42,966 nucleotides of DNA from a virus. A program made the translations under genes and the position numbers. The stretch spans positions 1-42,966 of IMG/VR virus record IMGVR_UViG_3300021376_003130; one strand, written 5' to 3'. How positions within the stretch are numbered: position 1 is the first letter of the stretch; every line of letters starts with the position of its first letter. Of the stretch, positions 41,863 through 42,966 are shown one piece after another. The notes below the pieces were generated by a model. It saw nothing but the letters and a program-made list of their open reading frames with translations, was not told the DNA's origin and did not search any database.

Positions 41863-42825
41863 CTAAAAAATTAAACTGAAAAGCAAAGCTCTGTTTTTGC
41901 TTATCATTTCATCTCTAATATTACTACTATTTACATAAAAAATGCCTGTCTTGCCTGCACCCTGAGCGCCAGTGTACACTTTCACGCCCATTGTGTCATA
42001 GGCAGGGTCACTCACAGCAGCTTTGATAAACAGTGTGTCATCAATTCTCACTGATTGAGCACCTGTGGCCTGCAATACCAAATCTCCACCTGTGCCGGGT
42101 GCTGATATAGTGCTTTGATCTATTCTCACCTCAGATAGATTGATTTGTTGCTGTAAAAAATCCACTTGATTGTTTAAAAATGTGTTTTTTAATACGCCAT
42201 CAATTTCTATGGTGGCTTTGCTGACAGGGTCTCCAGATGCTGTGTCATACACTCTCACTTCTGTGTTGTCTGTTTCTATGAATGTGGGTGCCAGTGTGGC
42301 TATGGCTGTGGCTATTTCATCATCCACGTATTTTTTATTGGGTAAATCATTGTCGTTGACCACAAAAGTTTCATATGCAGTTTTGTATGCAGTGATTGCT
42401 CCTGAGCCTCCTGGTTGCAGATAAATGGCTCCACCTGAATGTATGTTGTGAGTGCGCAGTCCACTAAGATTGCCGTTCTGCATGCGCAAAGTAAAACTGC
42501 CCGAATTCACTGAAGCACTGTCAGGATTATTGTAAAGCAATGCTTCGTCCCAAAGTATTTGAGCATCAACCAATGTGCCTCTGTCAATTCTAATACCTGC
42601 TGTGCCTAATGTTACTCCTGTGCCACCTTCACCTTCATTGATCACTATGATGTTGTCTTTGACCACCATGTTCTCTGATTGCACAGTGGTGTTGTCACCT
42701 TCTACTACTAAATTTCCTGTGATTCTCACAGTGCCCACTTGAAGGCCAGTGTCCAATTTGATTTCTCCAGCATCTTGTACTTTAATGCTGTAGTTTCCAT
42801 CTAAAACTCTTAAAAATTTTGACAT
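41863..42825 (-). CDS. Fibre-like structural protein (320 residues)
   Basis: The N-terminal third (MSKFLRVLDGNYSIKV; GTVRITGNLVVEGDNTTVQS; VVKDNIIVINEGE) is a hallmark beta arrangement in fibres of marine T4-like phages. The middle contains NGNLSGLRTHNIHSGGAIYLQPGG and NKKYVDDEIATAIA, the latter close to a phrase in the 236-residue fibre protein at 9611-10321. A predicted helical segment (LKNTFLNNQVDFLQQQINLSE, split here for length) near 210-230 could be a short trimeric coiled coil. The C-terminus ends in a hydrophobic LLFSLIF. The ATG has only a weak ribosome binding site (AGTAAAAG) and follows a GC-rich hairpin by about 15 bp. Confidence 0.75.
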   Translation of the reverse strand: MSKFLRVLDGNYSIKVQDAGEIKLDTGLQVGTVRITGNLVVEGDNTTVQSENMVVKDNIIVINEGEGGTGVTLGTAGIRIDRGTLVDAQILWDEALLYNNPDSASVNSGSFTLRMQNGNLSGLRTHNIHSGGAIYLQPGGSGAITAYKTAYETFVVNDNDLPNKKYVDDEIATAIATLAPTFIETDNTEVRVYDTASGDPVSKATIEIDGVLKNTFLNNQVDFLQQQINLSEVRIDQSTISAPGTGGDLVLQATGAQSVRIDDTLFIKAAVSDPAYDTMGVKVYTGAQGAGKTGIFYVNSSNIRDEMISKNRALLFSLIF

Positions 42826-42839
42826 CTTTTACTTTTTAT

Positions 42840-42863
42840 ATTGGGGGGATTGCTCCCCCCAAT
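42840..42863 (-). terminator. GC-rich hairpin after the right-edge gene
   Basis: A perfect inverted repeat, TTGGGGGG and CCCCCCAA, extended by one A-T pair, encloses a 6-base loop (9-bp stem). It sits 7 bp after the partial gene's stop and about 15 bp before the 320-residue gene's start. There is no U-tract after it on the minus strand, so it may be a weak terminator, an RNA-processing barrier or an mRNA end stabiliser rather than a classical intrinsic terminator. Confidence 0.5.
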
Positions 42864-42870
42864 GGTGTTA

Positions 42871-42966
42871 TTATATAGCAGTTAGTTCAATGTAGTCTTG
42901 TGTGGAATCGTTCACAAGAGTCCATTTGTATTTCAAGCCAGCGCTGTCAATAAATCTGCGTTGTGT
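42871..42966 (-). CDS. 3' end of a further minus-strand gene (partial)
   Basis: A frame enters from the right edge and stops at TAA (complement of 42871-42873). The 31 visible residues end TLVNDSTQDYIELTAI, with KYKW before them. It is on the same strand as the fibre block and directly precedes the hairpin at 42840-42863. It is too short to identify, but the mixed hydrophobic and acidic end suggests another structural gene. Confidence 0.55.
   Translation of the reverse strand, partial: TQRRFIDSAGLKYKWTLVNDSTQDYIELTAI

Noticed and set aside
1-42966. tRNA genes, integrase, transposase or attachment sites
   Set aside because: No cloverleaf-like sequence, recombinase motif or terminal inverted repeat was seen in the short gaps between genes.

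Overview
This window looks like a segment of a T4-like (myovirus-type) phage genome, most plausibly from a marine virus resembling the cyanophage/pelagiphage lineages. The sequence is AT-rich by eye, genes are packed edge to edge, and most of the window is a co-oriented block of virion fibre genes with several proteins of 950-2200 residues. Gaps upstream of these genes carry a recurring 8-mer of the form NATAAATA, which matches the T4-type late promoter consensus. The host is an inference. I see no photosynthesis, integrase, tRNA, terminase, portal or major capsid genes here.

Layout. (1) Positions 1-2957, plus strand: the 3' end of an upstream gene, then a tightly overlapping metabolic operon of a Nudix hydrolase, a bifunctional HldE-type heptose kinase/nucleotidyltransferase, an HldD-type sugar epimerase and a cupin. 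(2) Positions 2926-10773, minus strand: a 2216-residue mosaic fibre protein and two smaller structural proteins. The fibre gene overlaps the cupin gene tail to tail by 32 bp. (3) Positions 10797-14488, minus strand: two paralogous GT9-like (heptosyltransferase-type) glycosyltransferases flanking a NodU/CmcH-type O-carbamoyltransferase. (4) Positions 14545-18929: a possible tail fibre assembly protein, three tandem glycine-rich proteins with about 10% cysteine, and two small structural proteins. (5) Positions 18948-33171: two very large fibre proteins with eight CBM5/12-like repeats each at the N-terminus, plus small accessory proteins and a repeat protein ending in a cupredoxin-like domain with intact copper-ligand residues. 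(6) Positions 33178-42825: two paralogous beta-helix fibres (one with an extra LamG-like domain), a 518-residue fibre, a small beta protein and a 320-residue fibre. The 3' end of another gene follows at the right edge.

How the parts may work together. HldE, HldD and the GT9-like enzymes together suggest that the phage makes or diverts an activated heptose and transfers it to an acceptor, with the carbamoyltransferase capping the sugar. The transferases lie in the late structural block, so the acceptor may be a virion protein, although host surface polysaccharide is also possible. The fibre genes appear to be built from interchangeable modules (CBM repeats, helical scaffold, beta-helix, Asp-box repeats, LamG and small beta modules). 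Several places show a module present in one gene and cleanly absent at the same point in a paralogous segment, which reads as adhesin evolution by module insertion.

Limits: functions come from motif recognition by eye, domain boundaries are approximate, and no database or structure search was run.
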